A stretch of 64,000 nt of DNA from Alistipes sp. (GTDB lineage Bacteria; Bacteroidota; Bacteroidia; Bacteroidales; Rikenellaceae), in contig JAGAMA010000025.1 in the NCBI GenBank assembly GCA_017624955.1, positions 80,637 to 144,636 on the forward strand, read 5' to 3'. Under the pieces are notes generated by a model, which saw nothing but the letters and a program-made list of their open reading frames with translations, did not search any database and was not told where the DNA came from. The position numbers were made by a program, and so were the translations under genes. This document shows positions 25,408 to 32,589 of the stretch, piece by piece (position 1 is the stretch's first letter; each line of letters starts with the position of its first letter).

Positions 25408-26469
25408 ATGAAACGATTACTTTTTGTAGCTTGGGTTACGATGCTGGCGGTTAGCTGCTCGACCCAACCCAAATTTACGGTCTCGGGTACGATGCGAGGC
25501 GATCATACGATGGTCTATTTGTGGGATCGCGCCACGCGTACCTACCTCGATTCGGTGGCTATGGAAGAGGGCCAATTCCGTTTCGAGGGGGTCTATGAGA
25601 AGCCTTGCCAACTGATGATTCTCGATGCCAACGATCCGGATAAGGCCAAGCAGTATATCACAATCCTGGTCGAGCCGGGAGATATTCAGATTGCCCCCGA
25701 TCCGGAGGATGAGCGCGAGCATTTGGTGACGGGTACGCCGGCCAACGATGCTTATGCTGCCTATTATGTGGCACAGGGACGCGATTTTGCCGAAATGCGT
25801 GCTGCCGAGACCAGCGAGGAGCGCCGAGCCGAGCTGGAGCAGGCGATGCACGACCGCGAGTGGGAGCTGATTGCTGCCAATACGCACAACCTGATTGCTC
25901 CGATGCAGTTGCTCACGGAGACCTACGACCTCTCGGCCGATGAGCTGATGGCGTGGGTGGAGCGCATGACGCCCGAGATTCAGGCAACGCCCGAGGCACA
26001 GGAGCTGGTCAAGGTGGCCGAGGTGAAGCGTCGCACGGAGCCGGGGCAGCCCTACATCGACTTCGAAGATAGCGATGCAGATGGTAATGCCGTGTCGCTC
26101 AAATCGGTGATCGAGAACCCCGCCAATAAGTATGTGCTGCTCGACTTCTGGGCATCATGGTGTGGCCCCTGCATGGCCGAAATGCCCCACTTGAAGGAGG
26201 TCTATGCCGCTTACCACAAGAAGGGCTTCGAGATTGTGGGTGTGACGCGCGACCATAAGCGCGAGATGTGGCTCGGGGCGATCGAAAAGCATCAACTGAA
26301 TTGGATTCAGCTCGGTTCGATGAACGCCTGGAGCAACCCCGTGTCGGAGGCGTATGGCGTGCAGGGCATCCCGTCGAACTTCCTCTTTGATTGCTCGACG
26401 GGTAAGATCCTGGCCGTGAACTTGCGTGGTGAGGCGGTGATGGAGAAGATTGCCGAGTTGCTGAAGTAA
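25408..26469 (+). CDS. TlpA-like thiol:disulfide lipoprotein with DUF4369-type N-terminal domain (copy 2)
   Basis: 353 residues from ATG 25408. It has the same architecture as its neighbour: lipobox MLAVSCS followed by TQPKFTVSG, then the DUF4369-like domain, a helical linker and a thioredoxin domain with WASWCGPC. The block SLKSVIENPANKYVL is identical in both copies, pointing to tandem duplication, while the rest has diverged. The redox pair reads CGPC here and CAPC in copy 1, so the two may differ in redox potential. Confidence 0.88.
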   Translation: MKRLLFVAWVTMLAVSCSTQPKFTVSGTMRGDHTMVYLWDRATRTYLDSVAMEEGQFRFEGVYEKPCQLMILDANDPDKAKQYITILVEPGDIQIAPDPEDEREHLVTGTPANDAYAAYYVAQGRDFAEMRAAETSEERRAELEQAMHDREWELIAANTHNLIAPMQLLTETYDLSADELMAWVERMTPEIQATPEAQELVKVAEVKRRTEPGQPYIDFEDSDADGNAVSLKSVIENPANKYVLLDFWASWCGPCMAEMPHLKEVYAAYHKKGFEIVGVTRDHKREMWLGAIEKHQLNWIQLGSMNAWSNPVSEAYGVQGIPSNFLFDCSTGKILAVNLRGEAVMEKIAELLK

Positions 26470-26497
26470 ACGCAACGCTGAAAAAAGACTTTACTGG

Positions 26498-27106
26498 TTG
26501 GAAAAGTATCGCATCATGGGCATCGACCCGGGCACGAACTACATGGGTTACGGCGTGCTGGAGGTTGAGGGGCGCACGGTTCGTTCGGTGGTGTTGGGTG
26601 AGATAGACCTGCACAAGATGAGCGATCCGTATGCCAAGTTGCGCTATATCTTCGAGCGCGTGGGGTCGCTGATTGAGCAGTACAATCCCCGCGAGGTGGC
26701 GCTCGAAAGCCCCTTCTTTGGCGAGAATGTGCAGTCGATGCTCAAGCTGGGCCGTGCGCAGGGGGTCGCCATGGCGGCTGCCCTGAGCCGTGATCGGCAG
26801 GTCTTCGAGTATGCTCCGATGCGTATCAAGCAGGCCATCACGGGGCGCGGATCGGCCTCCAAGGAGCAGGTCGCCTCGATCGTCTGCCGCACGCTTCAGG
26901 TCGATGAACCACCCAAACGGTTGGATGCCACGGACGGTATGGCGGTCGCTTTGTGCCACTATTACATGGTGTCGAGCCCGATCCACCAGGCGCTCTCCGA
27001 CGAGCGCTCCAAGGGGTTGGGAGGCGGCAAGAAGGCGGCCTCGAAGGGCGGCTCCAAGAGCTGGGCAAAGTTCCTCTCGGAACACCCTGAGCGGGAGATA
27101 AAGTAA
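26498..27106 (+). CDS. ruvC: Holliday junction resolvase RuvC, TTG start
   Basis: 202 residues if started at TTG 26498, giving MEKYRIMGIDPGTN. The first ATG (26516) would begin inside the first beta-strand, right before the catalytic Asp of GIDPG, so TTG is preferred. Other acidic residues are in VALESPFFGEN and DATDGMAVALCHYY. It cuts four-way junctions with RuvAB. The C-terminal ~35 residues (SKGLGGGKKAASKGGSK ...) form a basic, glycine-rich tail beyond the usual core. Confidence 0.92.
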   Translation: MEKYRIMGIDPGTNYMGYGVLEVEGRTVRSVVLGEIDLHKMSDPYAKLRYIFERVGSLIEQYNPREVALESPFFGENVQSMLKLGRAQGVAMAAALSRDRQVFEYAPMRIKQAITGRGSASKEQVASIVCRTLQVDEPPKRLDATDGMAVALCHYYMVSSPIHQALSDERSKGLGGGKKAASKGGSKSWAKFLSEHPEREIK

Positions 27107-27168
27107 GAGGAAAGAGGAGAGAGGAAAGAGCAAAGAGGAGAGATAGGATAGATAGAAGAGAAAAGAAA
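27105..27168. repeat. Purine-only degenerate tract
   Basis: About 60 bp, almost all A and G on the plus strand, built from variants of GAGGAAAGA. It directly follows the ruvC stop codon and abuts an inverted repeat. A period near 9-10 is visible but imperfect. Confidence 0.7.
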
Positions 27169-27257
27169 AGAGCGTCATCCTGAGTGAAACGAAGGATCTC
27201 TACTACGGCAGACTGCTACAATAGAGATGCTTCGCTTGCAGCTCAGCATGACGCTCT
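27169..27257. repeat. Long imperfect inverted repeat
   Basis: Left arm 27169-27203 (AGAGCGTCATCCTGAGT then GAAACGAAGGATCTCT) pairs with right arm 27222-27257 (AGAGATGCTTCGCTTG then CAGCTCAGCATGACGCTCT). The loop is about 18 nt. The sequence type GTCATCCTGAG ... CTCAGCATGAC is known as a dispersed hairpin in many bacterial genomes. It may serve as terminator between ruvC and the convergent HAD gene. Confidence 0.8.
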
Positions 27258-27267
27258 TCTTGAATGT

Positions 27268-27312
27268 CCTTAAACTCTTTAATCTCTTTATCTTATCTTT
27301 CCTCTTCGCTCT
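27268..27312. repeat. CTTT-rich degenerate tandem tract overlapping a gene end
   Basis: Repeated CTCTTTAAT / CTCTTTATC / CTTTCCTCT units cover the intergenic end and the last codons of the HAD phosphatase gene, so that its charged tail (ERGKSEEER) is encoded by the tract. Confidence 0.55.
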
Positions 27313-27970
27313 TGCCTCTTTCAACTTCCAAAAGTATCTCCTCGGCGCGATCGACAATCCGATCGGCGTGGGTCTCCTCCAGCTCTTCGCGCTTGCGGAA
27401 TCCCCACGAAACGCCCACAGCACGCACACCGGCGGCATGGGCCGTCTGCATATCGACCCCCGAGTCACCCACATAGAGCACCTCGCTGCGCTTAACTCCC
27501 GTCAAGGCGAGAATCTCCTCCACAACTTTCGGATCGGGTTTGAGCGGTACATCGGGTCGCTGCCCGAAAACTACCTCAAAACGAATATCGGGAAAGTAGG
27601 AGCGGATCAGCTTCTCGGTGCCCGCCTGGAATTTGTTCGAGGCTACGGCCAACCGAATCCCCCGCGCCTGCAGCGAGGCCAAAAGCTCGGGAATCCCCGT
27701 GTAGGGGCAGGTCTTCAGGTCGATGTGCTCGATGTAGTAGCTCAAAAAATCCTGCCGTGCCGCCGCTACATACTCCGTCGTGCGCAGCTCCTCGGGCAGG
27801 GCGCGCTCTACGAGGCGCATGATGCCGTTGCCGACAAAGGTGCAGTAGGTCGGGTAGTCGTGTTGGGGCAGCGAGCGAAGCGCGAGCATGTGGTTGGCCG
27901 CTTCGGCCAAATCGCCGATTGTGTTGAGCAGCGTGCCGTCCAGGTCGAAAATAACGAGTTTTACAGCCAT
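27293..27970 (-). CDS. HAD-family hydrolase, phosphoglycolate-phosphatase-like
   Basis: 225 residues. HAD motif I is FDLDGTLLNT (8-17), motif II is VASNK with the conserved Ser, motif III is the Lys in PLKPDP and motif IV is YVGDSGVDMQ. A helical cap sits between motifs I and II (about 20-85), as in Gph/PGP enzymes. Probable substrate is 2-phosphoglycolate or a similar small phosphate, by family. The start codon overlaps the nhaC stop by 1 nt, so it is co-translated with the antiporter. Confidence 0.85.
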   Translation of the reverse strand: MAVKLVIFDLDGTLLNTIGDLAEAANHMLALRSLPQHDYPTYCTFVGNGIMRLVERALPEELRTTEYVAAARQDFLSYYIEHIDLKTCPYTGIPELLASLQARGIRLAVASNKFQAGTEKLIRSYFPDIRFEVVFGQRPDVPLKPDPKVVEEILALTGVKRSEVLYVGDSGVDMQTAHAAGVRAVGVSWGFRKREELEETHADRIVDRAEEILLEVERGKSEEER

Positions 27971-29406
27971 TATTTTGCGCGTTTAATCTTCCAGCCGATC
28001 GCCGCCACCAAAATCGACATCAGGGGGCTGACGAGGTTGAAAATACAGTAGGGGAGGTAGGTAAAGGTCGCCACGCCCAGCACCGTGGCCTGCGTCATGC
28101 CGCACGAATTCCACGGCACGAGCACCGAGCAGACCGTAGCCGAATCCTCCACGGCACGGCTCAGGAGCTTCGCCTCCAGACCGCGATCCTCGTACAACTC
28201 CTTGAAGAGGCGGCCCGTCAGGATGATCGAGATATATTGGTCGGCCGAGCAGAGGTTGAAGAAGAGACCCGCTCCGACGGTCGAGGCCACCACGGCCGAG
28301 GTGCGACGCACGAAGCCCAGGAACAGCTCGGTCAGGGCGCGCAACATGCCGCTGCCGGTCATCACACCGCCAAAGACCATGGCGCACAAGATCAACCAAA
28401 TGGTATCCATCATGCCACCCATGCCGCGCGTAGCTACCAGGTCGTTCAGCGCCTCCGAGCCGGTCTCGATGGCGGTCGGGCCGTAGCAGGTCATCACGAT
28501 TCCCTTAAAGGCCGAGGCGAAGTTGAACAGATCGGCTCCGGCCACTTCGACCACCAGCTGCGGCTGGGCAATGGCCATGGCGATACAGGCCAGCACAACG
28601 GCCGCAAAGAGGGTGATCAGCGCCGGCAGCTTGCGGGCAATCAGTACGCCCGTCAAGAGGGGTACGATGAGCAGCCACGGCGAGAGGTTGAAGGCCTGCA
28701 TGAGGCTTTCGGCATATTGATCGACCATGGCCGCCGAGGCGTGGTCGAGCGTGAAGCCGGCAATGCCAAAGACCGAGAGGGCCACCAGGAGCGACGGTAT
28801 GGTCGTATAGAGCATGTAGCGGATGTGGGTAAAGACCTCCACGCCAACGGTCGAGGAGGCGAGGACGGTGGTGTCCGAGAGGAGCGAGATCTTGTCGCCG
28901 AAGTAGGCTCCCGAGATAATGGCACCTGCGATCCACCCCTCGGGCAGTCCCATCGCATCGCCCACACCCATCAGCGCTACGCCGATCGTGGCAATCGTGG
29001 TCCATGAACTGCCCGTCATGAGCGAAACACCGGCACAAATAAGTGTCGAGGCCACCAGGAAGTAGCTCGGATGGAGAATCTTGAGGCCGTAGTAGATCAT
29101 CGTGGGCACCACGCCCGAGATCATCCACGTTCCGGCAATGGCACCGATGAGCAGGAGGATCAGGATGGCCGATGTCGAGGAGCGGATGTGGTTGATGATC
29201 GACTCCTCCAGCTCCTGCCACGAACGGCCGTAGCCGAGGATGGCAATCATGGCCGCCACCGAGGAGGCCGAGAGGAGGGCTATCTGGCTGCCTCCTGCGA
29301 TTGCATCGCTACCGAACGAGCGAATGACACCATATAATAAAAGGGTGAGCAGCACGAGCGGGATGGCTGCGACCCAGGCCGAGGGATTCTTTTGCGTGGT
29401 TTGCAT
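27970..29406 (-). CDS. nhaC: Na+/H+ antiporter, NhaC family
   Basis: 478 residues with about eleven or twelve hydrophobic segments. NhaC-family blocks include LMTGSSWTTIATIGVALMG, SGAYFGDKISLLSDTT and the C-terminal VPWNSCGMTQATVLGV. It would export Na+ in exchange for protons across the inner membrane. A Na+-extruding system fits with the possible Na+-type V-ATPase ring in this window. Its own promoter box is at 29428-29435. Confidence 0.9.
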   Translation of the reverse strand: MQTTQKNPSAWVAAIPLVLLTLLLYGVIRSFGSDAIAGGSQIALLSASSVAAMIAILGYGRSWQELEESIINHIRSSTSAILILLLIGAIAGTWMISGVVPTMIYYGLKILHPSYFLVASTLICAGVSLMTGSSWTTIATIGVALMGVGDAMGLPEGWIAGAIISGAYFGDKISLLSDTTVLASSTVGVEVFTHIRYMLYTTIPSLLVALSVFGIAGFTLDHASAAMVDQYAESLMQAFNLSPWLLIVPLLTGVLIARKLPALITLFAAVVLACIAMAIAQPQLVVEVAGADLFNFASAFKGIVMTCYGPTAIETGSEALNDLVATRGMGGMMDTIWLILCAMVFGGVMTGSGMLRALTELFLGFVRRTSAVVASTVGAGLFFNLCSADQYISIILTGRLFKELYEDRGLEAKLLSRAVEDSATVCSVLVPWNSCGMTQATVLGVATFTYLPYCIFNLVSPLMSILVAAIGWKIKRAK

Positions 29407-29427
29407 GTTACTTTTGCGTTAATGGTG

Positions 29428-29435
29428 CAAAAGTA
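29428..29435 (-). promoter_or_regulatory. Promoter box of nhaC
   Basis: Minus-strand TACTTTTG, 21 bp before the nhaC start codon, in the gap between nhaC and the EamA transporter gene. Confidence 0.5.
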
Positions 29436-29444
29436 CAAAAAAAG

Positions 29445-30380
29445 TCAGGACTTTTTGTCCGTTTGACGGATGCTGGGGAACATTTTTCTCAGGCGCATCA
29501 AAAGCGTAGGCAGCTCACGCCCTGCAATGACAAGCGTCACGGATAGCAGGATGATCACCACGCCGCTCCACTCGCGCAGGGTGAGGCGTTCGTGGAAGAG
29601 GGCCCACCCGAAGAAGAGGGCCGTGAGGGGCTCCAGTGCGCCGAGAATGGCTGTCGGGGTCGATCCGATGTATTGAATGGCAGCCGTGGTGCAGAAGAAG
29701 GAGATGGCGGTGGGGAAGAGCGCCAACGCCACGAGGTTGAGCCAATGGTACCCATGTTCAGGTGTCCGGATCGCTGTGCCGAAGTCGAGCCTGAAGAGAA
29801 AGAGCACTGCGCCAAACAGCAGGACGTAGAAGGTGAGCTTCAGCGTGGGCAGCTCCTTGAAGAGCGGACGATTGACCCCGACGATGTAGATCGCATACGC
29901 GAGGGCCGAGCCGAGGGCCAGCAGTGAGCCGCTGAGGCTGATTTGACTGCCGTCGCTGCTGTCGTAGAGCAGCCCGATGCCGCACAGTGCCAGGAGGATG
30001 CAGAGCGCCGTCTGCCACGGGATGCGCTCCTTGAAGAAGAGCGCCATGAGGGTTGCCACCATGATCGGGTAGACGAAGAGAATCGTGCAGGCGAGGCCGG
30101 CGGCCATGTGGTTGAAACTCTCGAAGAGGCAGAGCGACGAGAGGGCCATCAGCAGCCCCATGATGGCCAACGGAAGCAGTTGTCGGCGCTCGACCTTCAG
30201 GTTGTGGCCGCGTGCGAGGAGCAACACCCCGACGATGAGAATGGCAAAGAGGTAGCGGAACAGCAGTACCGAATCGGGCCCCATGCCGTCGCGGTAGAGC
30301 GGCAGGGTGAAGAGGGGGCTCATGCCGTAGGTGGCCGAGGCGATCGCGCCGAGCAGGTATCCTTTGGTTTTGGTGTGCAT
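29445..30380 (-). CDS. EamA-family (DMT) transporter
   Basis: 311 residues with ten predicted membrane helices in two repeated five-helix halves, each with the EamA pattern (first half ATYGMSPLFTLPLY to GIGLLYD; second half GSALAYAIYIVGVNR to VTLVIAG). The signature near the end of the second half is GALEPLTALFFGWALFHERL. Family members export amino acids, nucleosides or other metabolites; the substrate is not predictable. A TATCTTTG box lies 30 bp before the start (30410-30417). Confidence 0.88.
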   Translation of the reverse strand: MHTKTKGYLLGAIASATYGMSPLFTLPLYRDGMGPDSVLLFRYLFAILIVGVLLLARGHNLKVERRQLLPLAIMGLLMALSSLCLFESFNHMAAGLACTILFVYPIMVATLMALFFKERIPWQTALCILLALCGIGLLYDSSDGSQISLSGSLLALGSALAYAIYIVGVNRPLFKELPTLKLTFYVLLFGAVLFLFRLDFGTAIRTPEHGYHWLNLVALALFPTAISFFCTTAAIQYIGSTPTAILGALEPLTALFFGWALFHERLTLREWSGVVIILLSVTLVIAGRELPTLLMRLRKMFPSIRQTDKKS

Positions 30381-30409
30381 AGTGATTATGACGGGTTGTT
30401 TTGTCCCTG

Positions 30410-30417
30410 CAAAGATA
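30410..30417 (-). promoter_or_regulatory. Promoter box of the EamA transporter
   Basis: Minus-strand TATCTTTG, 29 bp before the start codon at 30380. Confidence 0.55.
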
Positions 30418-30455
30418 GTGCAGAACGAGAAATTTTAATTTTTTTTCGCAAAAAA

Positions 30456-30486
30456 TTTGCAAAACGAGATTTTTGCCGTATATTTG
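30456..30486 (+). promoter_or_regulatory. Strong promoter of the tRNA-Gly locus
   Basis: TTTG at 30456 and TATATTTG at 30479-30486 are spaced 19 bp, matching the -33/-7 consensus of the Bacteroidota housekeeping sigma factor. The predicted transcript would begin about 8 nt before the truncated tRNA copy. Confidence 0.75.
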
Positions 30487-30497
30487 CACTCGCAATT

Positions 30498-30531
30498 GCG
30501 GAAATAGCTCAGTTGGTAGAGCACAACCTTG
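30498..30531 (+). pseudogene. Truncated 5' half of tRNA-Gly
   Basis: 34 nt (acceptor 5' strand, D arm, anticodon stem 5' strand up to TTG) are identical to 30598-30631 of the intact tRNA-Gly exactly 100 bp downstream. Past the first bases of the anticodon loop the copies diverge, so no tRNA can fold here. Confidence 0.85.
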
Positions 30532-30550
30532 TCCCAAAAGGATAAACACA

Positions 30551-30566
30551 CCCAACCTTGGCAAGG
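30551..30566. repeat. Inverted copy of the tRNA-Gly anticodon arm
   Basis: CCCAACCTTGGCAAGG is the exact reverse complement of 30628-30643 in the intact tRNA. Because the arm is nearly palindromic it also resembles a direct copy with altered anticodon bases. Confidence 0.7.
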
Positions 30567-30597
30567 AGCGATTGCAAAGTCGGGTGATACATATTTT

Positions 30598-30670
30598 GCG
30601 GAAATAGCTCAGTTGGTAGAGCACAACCTTGCCAAGGTTGGGGTCGCGAGTTCGAGTCTCGTTTTCCGCT
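30598..30670 (+). tRNA. tRNA-Gly (anticodon GCC)
   Basis: A complete cloverleaf is seen: acceptor GCGGAAA / TTTCCGC with discriminator T, D arm GCTC-AGTTGGTA-GAGC, anticodon stem CAACC / GGTTG with loop TTGCCAA (anticodon GCC), variable loop GGGTC, and T arm with TTCGAGT. CCA is not encoded. Confidence 0.95.
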
Positions 30671-30726
30671 CAAGAAACGACAGACAGCCTTTTGGGGCTG
30701 TCTTTTTTTTGTCGTTTCTTGAGCGG
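30666..30726. terminator. tRNA terminator nested in a 16-bp inverted repeat
   Basis: Inner stem GACAGCC / GGCTGTC (30683-30702) is followed by eight T residues, a good intrinsic terminator. It is enclosed by a perfect outer repeat CCGCTCAAGAAACGAC (30666-30681) and its complement (30711-30726), which includes the last bases of the tRNA. Confidence 0.85.
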
Positions 30727-31046
30727 ATTCTCCGCATTGATATAGACAATCCACCCAAACCCTCCTTTGAAAAGGAGGGCTTCATTTTTATAGGGTGTCC
30801 GAATATTAATCCCTGTTCCTTGCCCGCCGTGCATCGCGCTCACCTGCGGACGAAGTCCGAGTCTTTGTATGCTTAATACTTATTCCATTGTGTGCTATCC
30901 GGCCTTTAATAGCACCTCCCGGGGAGCGATAGCGACCAAGTCTCCCCTTTCTCAAAGGGGAGATTTAGAGGGGAATGTGAGTATTTTTTGTATTGTTTTT
31001 GGCCGTGATTCGTCCGTTCTCAGCCTTTTGAGCCACCTCGCGTGGC
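30727..31046. other. Gene-free spacer with two dispersed hairpins
   Basis: No coding frame here has plausible protein character. Two perfect palindromes stand out: CCCTCCTTT-GA-AAAGGAGGG at 30760-30779 and TCTCCCCTTT-CTC-AAAGGGGAGA at 30941-30963. Neither is followed by a long T run, so they are more like dispersed repeats than terminators. Confidence 0.6.
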
Positions 31047-31050
31047 GTAT

Positions 31051-31105
31051 AAAACGAGAAAATCCACCTCCAAGCATGGCTTGGAAAGGTGGATTTTCTC
31101 GTTTT
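31051..31105. terminator. Long hairpin at the end of the pectin operon
   Basis: AAAACGAGAAAATCCACCT (31051-31069) pairs perfectly with AGGTGGATTTTCTCGTTTT (31087-31105), and the stem extends through CCAAG / CTTGG with a 2-nt bulge. It lies about 50 bp beyond the last operon gene and ends in TTTT on both strands. Confidence 0.75.
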
Positions 31106-31158
31106 AGATTCGTTGCCAAGGGCAACCAAAAGGCTGCGCGATGGTTGGATTCGTTTCG

Positions 31159-32583
31159 CTACTTCCCGACCTCGACCTCTTGGCCATCGACCGTGATGCG
31201 GTGGTAGTACACTTCGCCGGCATCGTCCGTGACGAAGAGCGGGCGGCCGTCGGGTTTGGCGTAGTGGAAGTGGATATCGCTGAGCGATACGCCGCGTGCG
31301 TGGCGGATAAACATGCCCTTGGCCGGAATCGTGCCGAACATCCATGGCTCGGGGTAGGTCTTCTCCTGCTCGGGAGGCATTCTCAGGCCATCCTCCTCGC
31401 TATAACCGCCCTGGTAGTAGATGTGGATGTTATCCAGCGCCACATCCTCGATCAGGGCACCCGGAATGCCGCTGATGATCGACGAATAGCGCGAATCGGC
31501 GTTGAAGACATTGACATGGCTGATGCGCACGCGCTTCATCACACCCACGGGCGTACCCTCGGGGCTGCGCAGACGTGCACCCAGGCGCAGGAAGATCGGG
31601 GCATTGACGATGTCGCGCATCGTGATATTACTGATCACGATATCCTCCAGGTGACCGCCATCGACCGTCTCGAGAGCCAGACCGCGGCAACACTCGAAGA
31701 TGCAGTTCGTGATGGCGATGTTCTTGAATCCGCCGCTCGACTCCGTGCCGAGCTTGATGCGACCCGTCACAAAGCCGTGGTCGGGGGCTTGCGGCTCGTC
31801 GCGCTGCCAGGTGCAATCCAAGACGCTGCCACGGTCGTAACCGCTCACCAGACAATCCGAGATGGTCACATTCTCCGTATCCTTGAAGTAGCCCAGGCCA
31901 TACGAGGCCTTCAGCACGATGGCATCGTCCCACGGCGAATTGACCGTGCAGTTGCTGATGCGGACATTCTTGCAGCAGTCGATATCGAAGCCGTCGCGGT
32001 TCGTATCGACCTTCATGTTGAGGATGCTCAGGTTATCGACACCCGTAGCCAGCAGGGCGAAGTGGCCGCACTGCAGCATCGAGATATCCTTCAGTGTCAC
32101 GTTCTTGCAGAGCTTGAGGCTGATCGCCTTGTTGCCCACGCCTGCCAGGCGGCTCTCCTCGCGCGTGAGCCCCTTGCCGTAGATCAGGCCCGGACCCGTG
32201 ATTGAGATATCCTCCAGTCCGATGCCCCAGATGAGCGAATTTTTCCAGTGGCTGTGGCCGAAATCCTGGTATTTGTTGTGCTCGTTCGGCTCGGCCTCGT
32301 CGTAACCCTCGCTCTCGGTGGGGAAGGCGGCTACGATCTGTGCCCCCTGTTCGAGGTAAAGGTGAATGTGGCTCTTGAGGCGAATCGAGTAGCAGGCATA
32401 CTCGCCGGCGGGGAAGTAGATCGTGCCACCGCCGGCTGCGGCGGCCTCCTCGATGGCGCGGTTAATGGCGGGCGTGTCGATGGTCACGCCATCGGCCTTG
32501 GCGCCGTAGTCCTGCACATTGTACACCTTGGCCTCGGCCATCGCTGCCGAGAGGCAGAAAATCAGCAATAAAAGGCGTTTCAT
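31159..32583 (-). CDS. Glycoside hydrolase family 28 (polygalacturonase-type), secreted
   Basis: 474 residues with signal peptide MKRLLLLIFCLSAAMAEA. The pectate-lyase-3-like opening (DYGAKADGVTIDTPAINRAI) leads into a right-handed beta-helix. GH28 motifs are TNRDGFDID (two acidic residues), WDDAIVLK (catalytic Asp pair) and TGRIKLGTES, where the family has RIK. It should hydrolyse galacturonic-acid linkages in pectin or rhamnogalacturonan. Last gene of the eight-gene operon. Confidence 0.9.
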   Translation of the reverse strand: MKRLLLLIFCLSAAMAEAKVYNVQDYGAKADGVTIDTPAINRAIEEAAAAGGGTIYFPAGEYACYSIRLKSHIHLYLEQGAQIVAAFPTESEGYDEAEPNEHNKYQDFGHSHWKNSLIWGIGLEDISITGPGLIYGKGLTREESRLAGVGNKAISLKLCKNVTLKDISMLQCGHFALLATGVDNLSILNMKVDTNRDGFDIDCCKNVRISNCTVNSPWDDAIVLKASYGLGYFKDTENVTISDCLVSGYDRGSVLDCTWQRDEPQAPDHGFVTGRIKLGTESSGGFKNIAITNCIFECCRGLALETVDGGHLEDIVISNITMRDIVNAPIFLRLGARLRSPEGTPVGVMKRVRISHVNVFNADSRYSSIISGIPGALIEDVALDNIHIYYQGGYSEEDGLRMPPEQEKTYPEPWMFGTIPAKGMFIRHARGVSLSDIHFHYAKPDGRPLFVTDDAGEVYYHRITVDGQEVEVGK

Positions 32584-32589
32584 GGTTGC

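Noticed and set aside
30760-30963. Possible CRISPR array from the repeated CCTTT/AAAGG palindromes
   Set aside because: The palindromes differ from each other, are not evenly spaced and no cas gene is present. None of the period-9 arrays has spacers either.
30727-31046. Short open frames after tRNA-Gly (for example 30869-31207)
   Set aside because: They run across three hairpins and into the pectin operon terminator, have no promoter and no protein-like composition.
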